From: Streptomyces sp. NRRL S-340
GTDB lineage: Bacteria > Actinomycetota > Actinomycetes > Streptomycetales > Streptomycetaceae
Assembly (NCBI RefSeq): GCF_000720185.1
Contig: NZ_JOIY01000037.1
Coordinates: 1 to 64,000 of the forward strand
DNA: 64,000 nt
Direction of reading: 5' to 3'
Shown here: in pieces, positions 18,691 through 28,710 of the stretch
How positions within the stretch are numbered: the stretch's first letter is position 1
Layout: each line of letters opens with the position of its first letter
Position numbers and translations under genes: made by a program
Notes under the pieces: model-generated
What the model was told of the DNA's origin: nothing
Database searches by the model: none
Seen by the model: the letters and a program-made list of their open reading frames with translations, nothing else

Positions 18691-18945
18691 GATCCCGATG
18701 CTAGTGCGGGAGCACGCCGTGCGAACGGGGCGCGCACGCCGGGACGCGAAACCGTGCGCGGCGCGCGTACCCGCGCGGGCGCGGGCACGCATCCCGCCCG
18801 GGGTGGTCCTAACGGGGGGCGCGGTGTGCGGCGGGGCGGGGTGTGCGGTGCTGCGGCGGGGGCGCGGTGTGCGGCGGACGAGCGGCCCCGGCCGGTGAAA
18901 CCGGTCACCTTCCCGGGGCGGCCCCGGGTTGTCGGTGGGGAGCCC

Positions 18946-18951
18946 TAGACT
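18946..18951 (+). promoter_or_regulatory. Candidate -10 of the helicase gene, near-leaderless
   Basis: TAGACT ends nine bases before the helicase ATG, which has no clear ribosome site. The transcript probably starts within two or three bases of the ATG. No convincing -35 is seen at the right spacing. Confidence 0.45.
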
Positions 18952-18960
18952 CGTAGAGCG

Positions 18961-21453
18961 ATGAGCAGCCTCTTTGACGACAGCTTCCTGGCGGACCTCC
19001 AGACCCCTCGGGGTCCCGAGGACGAGCCCCCGCCGCCGCCCGAGGACGAGCACGCTCCGGAGCCGGTTCCGGACGATCTGTTCGGCGGGAAGTTCGACCT
19101 GCCGCCGGACCGCGAGGCCCACCGGGACGCCTATTACCGCGACGGCGCCCCCCGCCCGGTCGTGGACCCGGCCGCCCTCCTGGACGGGCTGAACGAGAAC
19201 CAGCGTGCCGCCGTCGTCCACTCCGGCTCCCCGCTGCTCATCGTGGCCGGCGCCGGTTCCGGCAAGACCCGCGTGCTCACCCACCGCATCGCCTACCTGC
19301 TGGGCGAGCGCGGCGTCCACCCGGGCCAGATCCTGGCGATCACCTTCACCAACAAGGCCGCCGGCGAGATGAAGGAGCGCGTCGAGCAGCTCGTCGGCCC
19401 GCGGGCCAACGCGATGTGGGTGATGACCTTCCACAGCGCGTGCGTGCGCATCCTGCGCCGCGAGTCGAAGAAGCTCGGTTTCACCTCCTCCTTCTCGATC
19501 TACGACGCCGCCGACTCCAAGCGCCTGATGGCGCTGGTCTGCCGTGACCTGGACCTCGACCCGAAGCGCTATCCGCCCAAGTCCTTCAGCGCCAAGATCA
19601 GCAACCTCAAGAACGAGCTGATCGACGAGGAGGACTTCGCCGCCCAGGCCACCGACGGCTTCGAGAAGACCCTCGCCCAGGCCTACGCCCTCTACCAGTC
19701 GCGGCTGCGCGAGGCCAACGCCCTCGACTTCGACGACCTGATCATGACGACGGTCAATCTGCTGCGCGCCTTCCCGGACGTGGCCGAGCACTACCGCCGC
19801 CGCTTCCGGCACGTCCTGGTCGACGAGTACCAGGACACCAACCACGCCCAGTACGCCCTCGTACGGGAACTCGTCGGCACCGGCGAGCACCCCGCGGACG
19901 TACCGCCCGGACCGGAGGACCTCCAGCCCGCCGAGCTGTGCGTGGTGGGTGACGCCGACCAGTCGATCTACGCCTTCCGCGGCGCGACCATCCGCAACAT
20001 CCTCCAGTTCGAGGAGGACTACCCGGACGCGACGACGATCCTGCTGGAGCAGAACTACCGCTCCACGCAGACGATCCTGTCCGCCGCCAACGCGGTCATC
20101 GAGCGCAACGAGTCCCGCCGCCCGAAGAACCTGTGGACCAACGCGGGCACGGGTGCCCGGATCACCGGGTACGTCGCCGACACCGAGCACGACGAGGCGC
20201 AGTTCGTCGCCGAGGAGATAGACCGCCTCACGGACGCGGGCGACGCCAAGGCCGGTGACGTCGCGGTCTTCTACCGCACCAACGCCCAGTCCCGTGTCTT
20301 CGAAGAGATCTTCATCCGCGTCGGCCTGCCCTACAAGGTCGTCGGCGGCGTCCGCTTCTACGAGCGCAAGGAGGTCCGGGACGTCCTCGCCTACCTGCGC
20401 GTCCTGGCCAACCCCGAGGACTCCGTCCCGCTGCGCCGCATCCTCAACGTGCCCAAGCGGGGCATCGGCGAGCGCGCCGAGGCGATGATCGACGCCCTCG
20501 CCCAGCGGGAGAAGATCAGCTTCCCGCAGGCGCTGCGCCGCGTCGACGAGGCGTACGGGATGGCCGCGCGGTCGACGAACGCCGTCAAGCGGTTCAACAC
20601 CCTGATGGAGGAGCTGCGCACCATCGTCGAGTCGGGCGCCGGTCCGGCCACGGTCCTGGAGGCGGTCCTCGAACGCACGGGCTACCTGGCCGAGTTGCAG
20701 TCCTCCACCGACCCGCAGGACGAGACCCGCATCGAGAACCTCCAGGAACTCGCGGCCGTCGCCCTGGAGTTCGAGCAGGAGCGCGGCGAAGGGGAGTCGG
20801 TCGCGCTGTCCGAGTTCCTGGAGCAGGTCGCCCTGGTCGCCGACTCCGACCAGATCCCCGACGAGGAGGACGGTGACGGCGTCATCACCCTGATGACCCT
20901 GCACACCGCCAAGGGCCTGGAGTTCCCGGTGGTCTTCCTCACCGGCATGGAGGACGGCGTCTTCCCGCACATGCGCGCCCTCGGCCAGGTCAAGGAGCTG
21001 GAGGAGGAGCGCCGTCTGGCCTACGTCGGCATCACGCGCGCTCGGGAGCGGCTGTACCTGACCCGTTCGGCGATGCGCAGCGCGTGGGGCCAGCCGTCGT
21101 ACAACCCGCCCTCCCGGTTCCTGGAGGAGATCCCGGCCGTGCACGTGGACTGGAAGCGGACGGGCGGCTCCGCGCCGGTGTCCTCCGGTCCGGCCTCCGG
21201 GGTGGCGGCCTCCCTGTCGTCGTCCCGTTCCCGGTCGTCGGCGGCCGGTGCCTCGGGCTTCGCCACCCGGCGCGCCGCGGAGAAGCCGGTGGTGTCCCTC
21301 GCCGTCGGGGACCGGGTCACGCACGACCAGTTCGGCCTCGGCACGGTGGTCGCCGTCAAGGGCACCGGCGGCAACGCGGAGGCGACGATCGACTTCGGCG
21401 ACGCCAAGCCCAAGCGGCTGCTGCTGCGCTACGCGCCGGTCGAGAAACTGTAG
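18961..21453 (+). CDS. pcrA: ATP-dependent DNA helicase, UvrD/PcrA family
   Basis: This 830-residue SF1 helicase unwinds DNA 3' to 5' in repair and in removing recombinase from DNA. Motif I is GAGSGKTRVL, motif II DEYQDTNHAQY, motif III GDADQSIYAFRGA, motif IV QNYRST, and motifs V/VI TLHTAKGLEFPVVF and VGITRARERLYL. About 75 residues precede the helicase core and are acidic and Pro-rich. The C terminus has the PcrA-type Tudor-like domain (VGDRVTHDQFGLGTVV) that binds RNA polymerase in characterised PcrA proteins. Gene length and domains are intact. Confidence 0.95.
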   Translation: MSSLFDDSFLADLQTPRGPEDEPPPPPEDEHAPEPVPDDLFGGKFDLPPDREAHRDAYYRDGAPRPVVDPAALLDGLNENQRAAVVHSGSPLLIVAGAGSGKTRVLTHRIAYLLGERGVHPGQILAITFTNKAAGEMKERVEQLVGPRANAMWVMTFHSACVRILRRESKKLGFTSSFSIYDAADSKRLMALVCRDLDLDPKRYPPKSFSAKISNLKNELIDEEDFAAQATDGFEKTLAQAYALYQSRLREANALDFDDLIMTTVNLLRAFPDVAEHYRRRFRHVLVDEYQDTNHAQYALVRELVGTGEHPADVPPGPEDLQPAELCVVGDADQSIYAFRGATIRNILQFEEDYPDATTILLEQNYRSTQTILSAANAVIERNESRRPKNLWTNAGTGARITGYVADTEHDEAQFVAEEIDRLTDAGDAKAGDVAVFYRTNAQSRVFEEIFIRVGLPYKVVGGVRFYERKEVRDVLAYLRVLANPEDSVPLRRILNVPKRGIGERAEAMIDALAQREKISFPQALRRVDEAYGMAARSTNAVKRFNTLMEELRTIVESGAGPATVLEAVLERTGYLAELQSSTDPQDETRIENLQELAAVALEFEQERGEGESVALSEFLEQVALVADSDQIPDEEDGDGVITLMTLHTAKGLEFPVVFLTGMEDGVFPHMRALGQVKELEEERRLAYVGITRARERLYLTRSAMRSAWGQPSYNPPSRFLEEIPAVHVDWKRTGGSAPVSSGPASGVAASLSSSRSRSSAAGASGFATRRAAEKPVVSLAVGDRVTHDQFGLGTVVAVKGTGGNAEATIDFGDAKPKRLLLRYAPVEKL

Positions 21454-21567
21454 GACGGGCAGACACCGGGGCCGTGCGGGACGGCCGGATCCCGGGACCG
21501 GAGGCGATGGCCCCCGCCGAAGGCGGATTCCAGGCGGGGGCCGGTCCGGTCCTCGGCGCCGTCGGCC

Positions 21568-23001
21568 CTACGTCGGGTTCAGGCCGTGGCTGCGCAGCCA
21601 CGGCAGCGGGTCGATCGGTGCCCCGCCGGCCGGGCGCACCTCGAAGTGCAGGTGCGGGCCGGTGGAGTTGCCGGACTTGCCCGAGTACGCGATCGGCTGC
21701 CCGGCCTTGACGGTGGCCCCGGTGACGACCTGGTAGCGGGAGAGGTGGCAGTACCACGTCTCCGTGCCGTCCTTCGCGGTGAGGATCAGCATGTTGCCGT
21801 AGGCGCTGTTGAACTGGGTGCGGACCGTGCCGTCGGTGGCGGCCATGACCGTCGTCCCGTACCAGACGGGGAAGTCGATGCCGGTGTGCACGGACATCCA
21901 GTTGACACCGGCCTGGCCGAAGTAGGCGCTGAGCCCTCTCTGCGCCACCGGCAGCGCGAACTTGGGGCGCAGCCGCTCCTTGCGCGCAGCCTCCTGCGCG
22001 GCCTTCTTCCGCTCGGCCTCCTGCTGCGCCTTGAGGTCGATGCGCTCCTGGGTGCGGCTTGCCCGGTCGGCGAAGTCGTTCGCCCCGGCCGACAGGCTCT
22101 GGAGCTGGGTGTCCAGCTTGTTGTTGGCGGTGGACGCCTGCACGGGATGCGCCTCGGAGGCGGACGCGGAGGTCTCCTGGTCGTCGCCGGTGAAGCTGCC
22201 GACGGAGGCCGCGGCGATTCCGGCGACGCCCACCACGCAGACCGAGGGCACCGCCACGGTCAGCAGCGCGGACCGCTTGGCGGGCCGGCGCCGGGAACGG
22301 CTGCCGCCGCGCGAGGCCGCGCGCGGCGCGGGCACCGCGGTGGCCTCCTGCCGGTCCTCCGGCTCGGGGAGGGCGGGCAGTTCACCGGTCGCGGCCGGAT
22401 CGGGGCCGGCCGACGGCTCCTCCGGTAGCGGAAGGCCCTCGTCGGCCGCACCGGCGCTGTTCCACTGGGTGGCGTCGTAGGCGCCGGTGTCGAAGGTCTG
22501 GGTGCCCCAGTCCCACTGCTGGGTCTGCTCGGCCGGGGCCGCCGCGGCCGGGTCCTGGAGCCAGGCGTTGGTGTCCCACTGGCCGGTGGCGTCGACGGGC
22601 GTCGGCTGCTGCGGCACGGCGGACAGATGCTGGTAGCCGGTGGACCACGCGGTCGTGTCGTACGCGCCCGTGTCGTAGGCGGCGTGGTGCTGGGCCGCGT
22701 ACGCGTCGTGGGTCAGGGTGTGGTGGCTGCCGGTGGACCACTGGGTGGTGTCGTACGCGCCGGTCGTCCCGGCGTCCGCCGCGTGGGCGTCACCGGTGTG
22801 CAGGTCACCGAAGAGGGGGTCGGCCTGGAAGGCCGCCGTGGTGTGGGTGCCGGTGTGAAATCCGGTGGCGTCGTAGTCGCCGTACGTGGTGAAGTCACCG
22901 TAGGCGGCTTCCTGTCCGCCGTACGGCGCATAGGGCGCCGGGGCGTCGTCGGAGGCCGGGGCCGGGGGCGTCGCGGTCCCCGACGGGTGGCGGTCGTTCA
23001 C
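21568..23001 (-). CDS. Membrane-anchored M23 metallopeptidase with a repetitive N terminus
   Basis: The 477-residue protein has about 260 residues rich in Tyr, Thr, Gln and Trp with imperfect repeats (YDTTQWSTGSHH, YDTTAWSTGYQH, YDATQWNS). A basic patch and one membrane helix (LLTVAVPSVCVVGVAGIAAA) follow, then a coiled coil of about 60 residues and an M23 domain. Zinc-site residues are seen in HTGIDFPV and HLHFEV. It is a predicted endopeptidase or LytM-like activator acting on peptidoglycan outside the membrane. The GTG at 23001 is preferred over upstream frames. The N-terminal repeats face the cytosol and may be a scaffold (inference). Confidence 0.87.
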   Translation of the reverse strand: MNDRHPSGTATPPAPASDDAPAPYAPYGGQEAAYGDFTTYGDYDATGFHTGTHTTAAFQADPLFGDLHTGDAHAADAGTTGAYDTTQWSTGSHHTLTHDAYAAQHHAAYDTGAYDTTAWSTGYQHLSAVPQQPTPVDATGQWDTNAWLQDPAAAAPAEQTQQWDWGTQTFDTGAYDATQWNSAGAADEGLPLPEEPSAGPDPAATGELPALPEPEDRQEATAVPAPRAASRGGSRSRRRPAKRSALLTVAVPSVCVVGVAGIAAASVGSFTGDDQETSASASEAHPVQASTANNKLDTQLQSLSAGANDFADRASRTQERIDLKAQQEAERKKAAQEAARKERLRPKFALPVAQRGLSAYFGQAGVNWMSVHTGIDFPVWYGTTVMAATDGTVRTQFNSAYGNMLILTAKDGTETWYCHLSRYQVVTGATVKAGQPIAYSGKSGNSTGPHLHFEVRPAGGAPIDPLPWLRSHGLNPT

Positions 23002-23089
23002 CAACTTCTCTTTCGCCTCGACAACAGGGGCTGCCAGAGCAGTGCGGCGACTGTACCCGGCGGTACGTGGGCGCGACAATCTTCGACAG

Positions 23090-23109
23090 GTTTCCCGTCC
23101 GCGGGAAAC
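23090..23109. other. Eight-base-pair hairpin between lipase and M23 genes
   Basis: GTTTCCCG-TCCG-CGGGAAAC forms a perfect stem. It lies after the lipase stop and 89 bases before the M23 start on the minus strand, so it could be a lipase terminator or part of the M23 leader. No U-run follows. Confidence 0.35.
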
Positions 23110-23213
23110 GGGCAATCGGCCGTGATTCGGCGGACTGCGGACACGGCCTTGGGTTTGTGTTCGAGGCCATGTTCGACCCTGATGGGTCAATGCGCTGTGA
23201 GGCCGGGGCCTGG

Positions 23214-24080
23214 TCAGGCCACGGTCAGCCCTCCGCCCTGCGCCGCCGACGGGTCCCCCGGCCGTACGGTGTCCAGGGCCTGCCGTATCCCGCTCGCGAC
23301 GGCGGGGTGCACGGGGAGGGCGAGATGGCCGATGCCGCTCACCCGGATGTTCTCCGCCCGCAGGTCCGGGTGCTCGATGCAGGCCGACTCCAGAGGGTCC
23401 ATCAGGTGGTCGAGGTCGCTCCAGAAACTGACGAAGTGGGTGCGGCAGCCGGGCGCGGGAGAGGACAGTTCCTCGATCAGCTCGGAACCGGGCCGCATCT
23501 GACGGACGATCGGGTGCGCGTTGGCCAGCGGCGCGACCCGGGTCCCCGCGTGCGGAGTGCCCAGGGTGACGAGGGTGCGGATGCGGGTGTCACCGCCGAG
23601 CCGCTGCACGTAGTAGCGGGCTATCAGCCCGCCGAGGCTGTGCCCGACGACGTCGACCCGCTCACTGCCCGTGCGTTCGCAGATCTCCTCTATGTGCCGG
23701 CCGAGCAGCTCGGCCGCGGTGCGGATGTCGCAGGTCAGCGGCGAGTAGTTGAGGGACTCCACCCGCTGCCGGCCGTGCTGGGCGAGGTTGCGGCGCAGCA
23801 GCACGAAGACCGAACGGTTGTCGATGAAACCGTGCAGCAGCACCACCGGCGGCTTCGCCTCGGCCGGCAGCTGGGCGGCGGCGCCCGGGGCGGGCAGCGG
23901 GGTCTCGGCCGCGCGGCGCTCCTGGACGATCCCCGACGGGTAGAGGAGGACATGACCGGCGAGGATCGCCAGCTCCAGGGCCGTCGCCTTCAGCAGGCCC
24001 ACCGACACTCCCGCGATTCTGCCCGGGATGAGGCGCTGGCAGAACGGGAGGAGGGGATCTGCGACGCTGGTGACCTTCAT
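23214..24080 (-). CDS. Alpha/beta-hydrolase, lipase-like
   Basis: The 288-residue protein has the alpha/beta-hydrolase pattern: PPVVLLHGFIDNRSVF (oxyanion region), the nucleophile elbow VVGHSLGGLIARYY, and a late His in SGIGHLALPVHP. An early hydrophobic stretch, LLKATALELAILAGHVLLYP, may be a membrane anchor, not a cleaved signal. It resembles class 2 triacylglycerol lipases and esterases; the substrate is unknown. The ATG at 24080 has AGGAGG seven bases upstream, which decides the start. Confidence 0.85.
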   Translation of the reverse strand: MKVTSVADPLLPFCQRLIPGRIAGVSVGLLKATALELAILAGHVLLYPSGIVQERRAAETPLPAPGAAAQLPAEAKPPVVLLHGFIDNRSVFVLLRRNLAQHGRQRVESLNYSPLTCDIRTAAELLGRHIEEICERTGSERVDVVGHSLGGLIARYYVQRLGGDTRIRTLVTLGTPHAGTRVAPLANAHPIVRQMRPGSELIEELSSPAPGCRTHFVSFWSDLDHLMDPLESACIEHPDLRAENIRVSGIGHLALPVHPAVASGIRQALDTVRPGDPSAAQGGGLTVA

Positions 24081-24676
24081 GGCCGACCTCCTGTCGGCAC
24101 GCGGGAGGACGGCTCTGTCCCCCGTGTGCCCTCGTGGGCAGTCGCGGCAGCGGCCTCGGACGGGGCGCGGGCGGGGCGCGCGGAGCGGACCACCCGGCGT
24201 GCGGCGCGCAAGGTCCCGCAGGTGCGGCGGTGCGCGCCGCCGGTGTCCTTCCGTACGCCCCCGCTGCCGTGCCCTGCCTGCCCGGTGTGTCCTTCGTGTC
24301 CCGCACGACGCGCCGGCCCCGTGCGGCCCGTCGCGCTCGCGCGGCACCCGGTCCGCTCCGCGAGGGTGCCGGTGGTGCGTGCGAAGGTGCCGGTGGTGCG
24401 GGAGACACGGAGGGGGCGGACGCCGAACCGAGGCAGGGGCGACGCTTGTGCCCGCCGCGGTTCCCGGTCCGCGGCGGGGAACGGTGCGCCGGGTGGAGAT
24501 CCCCCCTGCGCGAGGTACTCGGGGAACTGTCCCTGCGTGTGATTTCCCCCTCGCTCCGCACCGTGAAACTGCCGGGTGCGGGATGCTGGCGATAACGTTC
24601 GTTCACTTCCCCGGACGATGTGGTGCGGGGCGTCCGTCCCGTGGTGGACGTATGTAGTCGCTTCATGGAGGCAGTG
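24081..24676. other. Non-coding gap between lipase and icmB
   Basis: Across 596 bases no frame on either strand shows convincing protein character; all are Arg/Pro/Ala-rich shadows. A short direct repeat GGTGCCGGTGGTGCG occurs twice at about 24367-24400. The divergent promoters of the lipase and icmB must lie here; GATAACGTTCGTTCAC near 24590 is the most A/T-rich candidate for icmB. Confidence 0.4.
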
Positions 24677-25093
<417 letters not shown>

Positions 25094-25332
25094 CACTCCG
25101 GCCGGGCGGGCGCCGTCGGGCGCCCGAAGGCGCGCTCCTCCGGCGTGCCCGCCCCCGCCCGGCTTTCGGCCAAGGCCGTCTCCGGGCGGCTTTCCGCTGC
25201 GGCCGCCCCCGCACGGACTTCCGCTGCCGCCGTTCTCGGGCCGGCTTCCGGTCCGGACGCTCCCGGGCGGTCCGTACGCGGGCCCGTCACGAGGCGGCTC
25301 TCCGGCGTGCCCGCCCCCGGGCGGGGCGGGCG

Positions 25333-26961
25333 TCAGCCGGTGGGCGCGTCGAGTTCCTCGGCCATCGCGGCGCGCAGGCGCAAGGTCGTCACCAGCCGCT
25401 GGAACGCCTCCGCCCAGTAGCCGCCGGCTCCGGGCGACGCGTCCTCCGTCTCGTCCGGCACCGCCAGCAGCCCGTCGAGCCGGGCCGCCTGCGCGGGGTC
25501 CAGACACCGCTCGGCCAGTCCCATCACTCCACTGAAACTCCATGGGTAGCTCCCTGCGTCCCGCGCGATGTTGAGCGCGTCGACCACCGCCCGTCCGAGC
25601 GGCTCCGCCCACGGCACCGCGCACACCCCGAGCAGCTGAAAGGCCTCGGACAGCCCGTGCGCCGCGATGAAACCGGCGACCCACTCGGCCCGTTCCGCGC
25701 CGCCCAGCGTGCCGAGCAGCTTGGCCCGCTCGGCCAGCGACACCGCACCCGGACCGCCGGCCTCGGGCGCCGCGGGTTCGCCGAGCAGCGCCCGCGCCCA
25801 CCGGGCGTCCCGCTGCCGCACCGCCGCCCGGCACCAGGCCGCGTGCAGCTCGCCCTGCCAGTCGTCGGCCACCGGCAGCGCCACGATCTCCTGCGGGGTG
25901 CGCCCGCCCAGCCGCGGGGACCAGGTCCCGAGCGGTGTCGCCTCCAGCAGCTGACCCAGCCACCACGAGCGCTCACCCCTTCCCGACGGCGCCTTGGCCA
26001 CCACACCGTCGCGCTCCATGCTCGCGTCGCACTCGTGGGGGGCTTCAACGGCGATCGTCGGCGTGTCACGGGTGTGGTCGACGGCCACACAGGCCGCGGC
26101 CCGCTCCGCCATCCGTGCGGCCAGCGCGGATCCGGGCAGCGCCGACAGCAGCTCGGCGGCGGTGGAGCGGACGTTGCGGCTCCGGTCCGCGAGGGCCTGT
26201 TCCAGGAACGGCTCGTCGTCCGGGCCCAGGCCGGCCCGCAGCGAGTCGAGGAACATCAGCCGGTCCTCGGCCCGCTCGGTCGCCCACGTGCCGGCGAGCA
26301 GTTCGCGCGCCGCCTCGGGCCGCTGCTGCCGTATCGCCGCCAGGAGCGCGACGCGCTCGGCGAACAGGCCTTCCTCCCACAGCCGCCGGATGCGGGCGGT
26401 GTCCTCGGGGCCGGGCAGTGCGGCGCCGCCGCCGGGGGCCGCCCGCAGCGCGAACCGCCAGTCCGGGTTCAGCCGGGCCAGCCACAGGGCGCGCGGGCCG
26501 GCGAAGGCCAGCGCGGCGGGCCGCAGGTCCGTACGCCCCCGGGCCGCGTCCAGCAGGGCGGGCAGCGCCTGCGGGGGTGCCGCGTAGCCGCGCGCGTTCG
26601 CCGCGGCCAGCCACTGCGGCAGCAGCTCCATGAGGTCCGGTGCCGTGCCCCTGCGGCCGCCTCCGGCCGTACCGGACCGGTCGGCCAGCAGCTGGGTGAG
26701 CCTGCGGGCCGCGGCCTGCGGCAGGACGGGGCGGGGGTCCGCGGGCGCCGGCCGGGGGCGCTCGCCCGCCGGTGCCGGGAGCAGGCCCGCGCGGCGGCTG
26801 ACGGTGAGGGCGGCCGCCGCGTCCAGCAGCGCCGCCGGCGCGTCCCGGCCGGGGGCGCCCGCCGGGGGCCTGCGGCGGTCCGTGCCGAGCAGCGCGGTGG
26901 TGACCAGCTCCTCCCAGGCGCCCGCTGCGGGCGCGTCCACCGGGGCGGAGGTCCTGATCAT
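25333..26961 (-). CDS. DUF5691-like helical protein of the SWIM/MoxR locus
   Basis: This 542-residue cytosolic protein looks like DUF5691. It opens with AWEELVTTALLGTDRR, the usual start of that family. Most of it is Ala/Leu/Arg-rich helix pairs that look like an alpha-solenoid (DRSRNVRSTAAELLSAL resembles one HEAT-type repeat). No catalytic motif is seen. It lies downstream of the SWIM gene on the same strand after 253 bases, so it is either in that operon or has its own promoter. The ATG has GGAAAGGA upstream. A scaffold or adaptor role in the complex with the divergent MoxR ATPase is an inference from context. Confidence 0.75.
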   Translation of the reverse strand: MIRTSAPVDAPAAGAWEELVTTALLGTDRRRPPAGAPGRDAPAALLDAAAALTVSRRAGLLPAPAGERPRPAPADPRPVLPQAAARRLTQLLADRSGTAGGGRRGTAPDLMELLPQWLAAANARGYAAPPQALPALLDAARGRTDLRPAALAFAGPRALWLARLNPDWRFALRAAPGGGAALPGPEDTARIRRLWEEGLFAERVALLAAIRQQRPEAARELLAGTWATERAEDRLMFLDSLRAGLGPDDEPFLEQALADRSRNVRSTAAELLSALPGSALAARMAERAAACVAVDHTRDTPTIAVEAPHECDASMERDGVVAKAPSGRGERSWWLGQLLEATPLGTWSPRLGGRTPQEIVALPVADDWQGELHAAWCRAAVRQRDARWARALLGEPAAPEAGGPGAVSLAERAKLLGTLGGAERAEWVAGFIAAHGLSEAFQLLGVCAVPWAEPLGRAVVDALNIARDAGSYPWSFSGVMGLAERCLDPAQAARLDGLLAVPDETEDASPGAGGYWAEAFQRLVTTLRLRAAMAEELDAPTG

Positions 26962-27214
26962 GAGCGTCCTTTCCGTTGCCGGGTGCCCGAAGAGGGTGGT
27001 CGGAGGGTCACCCGGTCCGGGTTTCCCCTGAGGTGGAAGAAATGCGTGTAACCGGTGAGAAAGGGCGGGCTCGTGAGGTGTCGTCGGGGTGCGCCTTTCG
27101 GGTGAGACTTCCCGCTCTGCCCAGAAGCCCTCGCTCCGTACGCCGACGTCACTCCGATGCCGGACACGACACCCCTGCCGACCGGGGCGGATGTCGCAGA
27201 CGGTGTACAGGTGG

Positions 27215-28576
27215 TCAGCACAGCGTCACCGCCTCGCCGTCACCCTGCGGCCACGCCGTCAGGGGGGTGAACCCGCGGTGGCCGCACTCCCCGAAGACCG
27301 TGACCGGCGCTCCGCCCGAAAGGGCGACCAGCCGCCACAGGCCGGGCCGGGAACGGGCCAGGGGGGTCAGGGGCAGTGCGTGGTCCGACCCCGCGTCGGC
27401 CAGCTGCCAGGAGTCGCCGGCCGGGACCGGTACCACCTCGCCCAGAGTCACCGGGACCGACTCCAGCCAGGGGTCGTCGCGCAGCGCCTCGCCGTAGCGG
27501 GCCACCGCCTGCGCCGTGGTCACGCCGGGCGGGCGGGTACGTGTCGGGGCCGGGGGCGCGAACTGCTCGCCCAGCGCCGCACGCAGCTGTCCCGCGCCGG
27601 GGTAGGGGGTCACCTCCGCCTCCAGGCACAGCCCCACCGGCAGCGCCGGCTCCGGTGCGCGGCCGGCCGCGCCGTAGGACAGCAGCAGGACCGTACGGCC
27701 GCAACCGGTGCCGTGCAGCCAGATCCGGCGCGTGGTCAGCTTCGCGTCCGCCGTGTCGTACTGGGCGAGGACCAGCCAGCGGTCGCGCACCGGCGGCCCT
27801 TCGGCGGAACCCGGCAGCCCGACACGGGAGCGGACCGTCGCCGCCAGGTCCTGCGGCAGCCGCTCGCGGTGCAGCCAGCCCTGGTCCAGGAGGTGCAGCA
27901 GCGCGCACTCCTCCAGCAGCCGCACCGGCCAGCCCGGACCGGAGGACGGTATCGCGCCCAGTTCCCGCACCCGGGCCGCGAGCCCTGGGGCCTGGGCGTC
28001 GACCATCCGGGCCGCCGTCTCCTCCCACAGCCCGTACCCCGCCTGCTCGGCCGTGGCCAGGCCGCCGCGCAGGAGGTCGGCCAGGCGCTGCTCCAGCTCC
28101 GTTGCGCCCGCGGTGATCCGCTCGGCCCGGCGCTCCGCCCGGTGCAGCGCCGCCTGCGGGTCCGCCGCGCCGCCCGCGGGCTCCGCCGCCTTCTCCGTCT
28201 TCTCCGAGGCCCGCTTGCGCCGGCCCGCCAGCCACTGCTCGGCCCACTGCGGTGTTCCGGCGGCGGGCACGGTGGCGACCGCATTCTCCCCGCCGGCCCA
28301 CAGCAGCAGCAGGCCGAGCGCGTGCTTGCACGGGAACTTACGGCTCGGACAACTGCACTTGTACGCCGGACCCGACGCGTCGGCGAGGTCGACGACCGTC
28401 TGATACGGCTTGCTCCCGCTGCCCTTGCACAGCCCCCACACCGTCCCCTCGTCGGAACTCCCCGCCTCGGACCACGGTCCCGCCGTGCCGAGTTTGCTTC
28501 CCGCTTTGCGTGACGCGACGTCAGGCGCCAGTGCCAGCACCTGGTCCGCACTCCAGCGCACCCCCTGCTGAGTCAT
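27215..28576 (-). CDS. SWIM zinc-finger protein (YehQ-like)
   Basis: The 453-residue protein has a SWIM finger with ligands Cys74, Cys76, Cys83 and His85 (C-S-C-P...C-K-H), within SCPSRKFPCKHALGLLLLW. SWIM domains bind nucleic acid or protein partners. A helical, charged stretch follows (ERRAERITAGATELEQRLADLL), then a beta-rich C-terminal domain. E. coli YehQ, encoded beside a MoxR ATPase and a VWA protein, has the same type of finger. The ATG at 28576 is 134 bases from the divergent MoxR start and has no strong ribosome site. It probably forms a recognition component. Confidence 0.85.
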   Translation of the reverse strand: MTQQGVRWSADQVLALAPDVASRKAGSKLGTAGPWSEAGSSDEGTVWGLCKGSGSKPYQTVVDLADASGPAYKCSCPSRKFPCKHALGLLLLWAGGENAVATVPAAGTPQWAEQWLAGRRKRASEKTEKAAEPAGGAADPQAALHRAERRAERITAGATELEQRLADLLRGGLATAEQAGYGLWEETAARMVDAQAPGLAARVRELGAIPSSGPGWPVRLLEECALLHLLDQGWLHRERLPQDLAATVRSRVGLPGSAEGPPVRDRWLVLAQYDTADAKLTTRRIWLHGTGCGRTVLLLSYGAAGRAPEPALPVGLCLEAEVTPYPGAGQLRAALGEQFAPPAPTRTRPPGVTTAQAVARYGEALRDDPWLESVPVTLGEVVPVPAGDSWQLADAGSDHALPLTPLARSRPGLWRLVALSGGAPVTVFGECGHRGFTPLTAWPQGDGEAVTLC

Positions 28577-28597
28577 GCCGTCGAAGGTAGGCGCCCC

Positions 28598-28653
28598 CAC
28601 TGACAATCGGCCCCGGCGAGCGCGTTTGCGCAGGTCGGAACGCATTGTCAGTG
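28598..28653. promoter_or_regulatory. Perfect inverted repeat in the SWIM/MoxR divergent control region
   Basis: CACTGACAAT (28598-28607) and ATTGTCAGTG (28644-28653) are exact reverse complements separated by 36 bases. The arms face the two divergent starts at 28576 and 28711. Each arm contains TTGTCA reading outward, resembling a -35, so each arm could be promoter, operator or both. The centre holds GCGC-GTTT-GCGC. Confidence 0.7.
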
Positions 28654-28710
28654 CCGTGGTGCACGGTTGGTGACAGATCCGAACCGGCCGAGCTGGAGGG
28701 GGCCTCAGCC

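Noticed and set aside
18691..21324. Extension of the TDT-like frame over the helicase gene
   Set aside because: The sequence beyond residue 323 is the shadow of pcrA; the first membrane helix starts right after the ATG at 18690.
23002..23213. Riboswitch upstream of the M23 gene
   Set aside because: There is a hairpin and a GCCGAATC-like piece, but not enough of the ydaO core to support a call.
24028..24657. 209-codon plus-strand frame before icmB
   Set aside because: Arg/Cys/Gly-rich composition, no start signal, overlaps the lipase start in antisense; not a gene.
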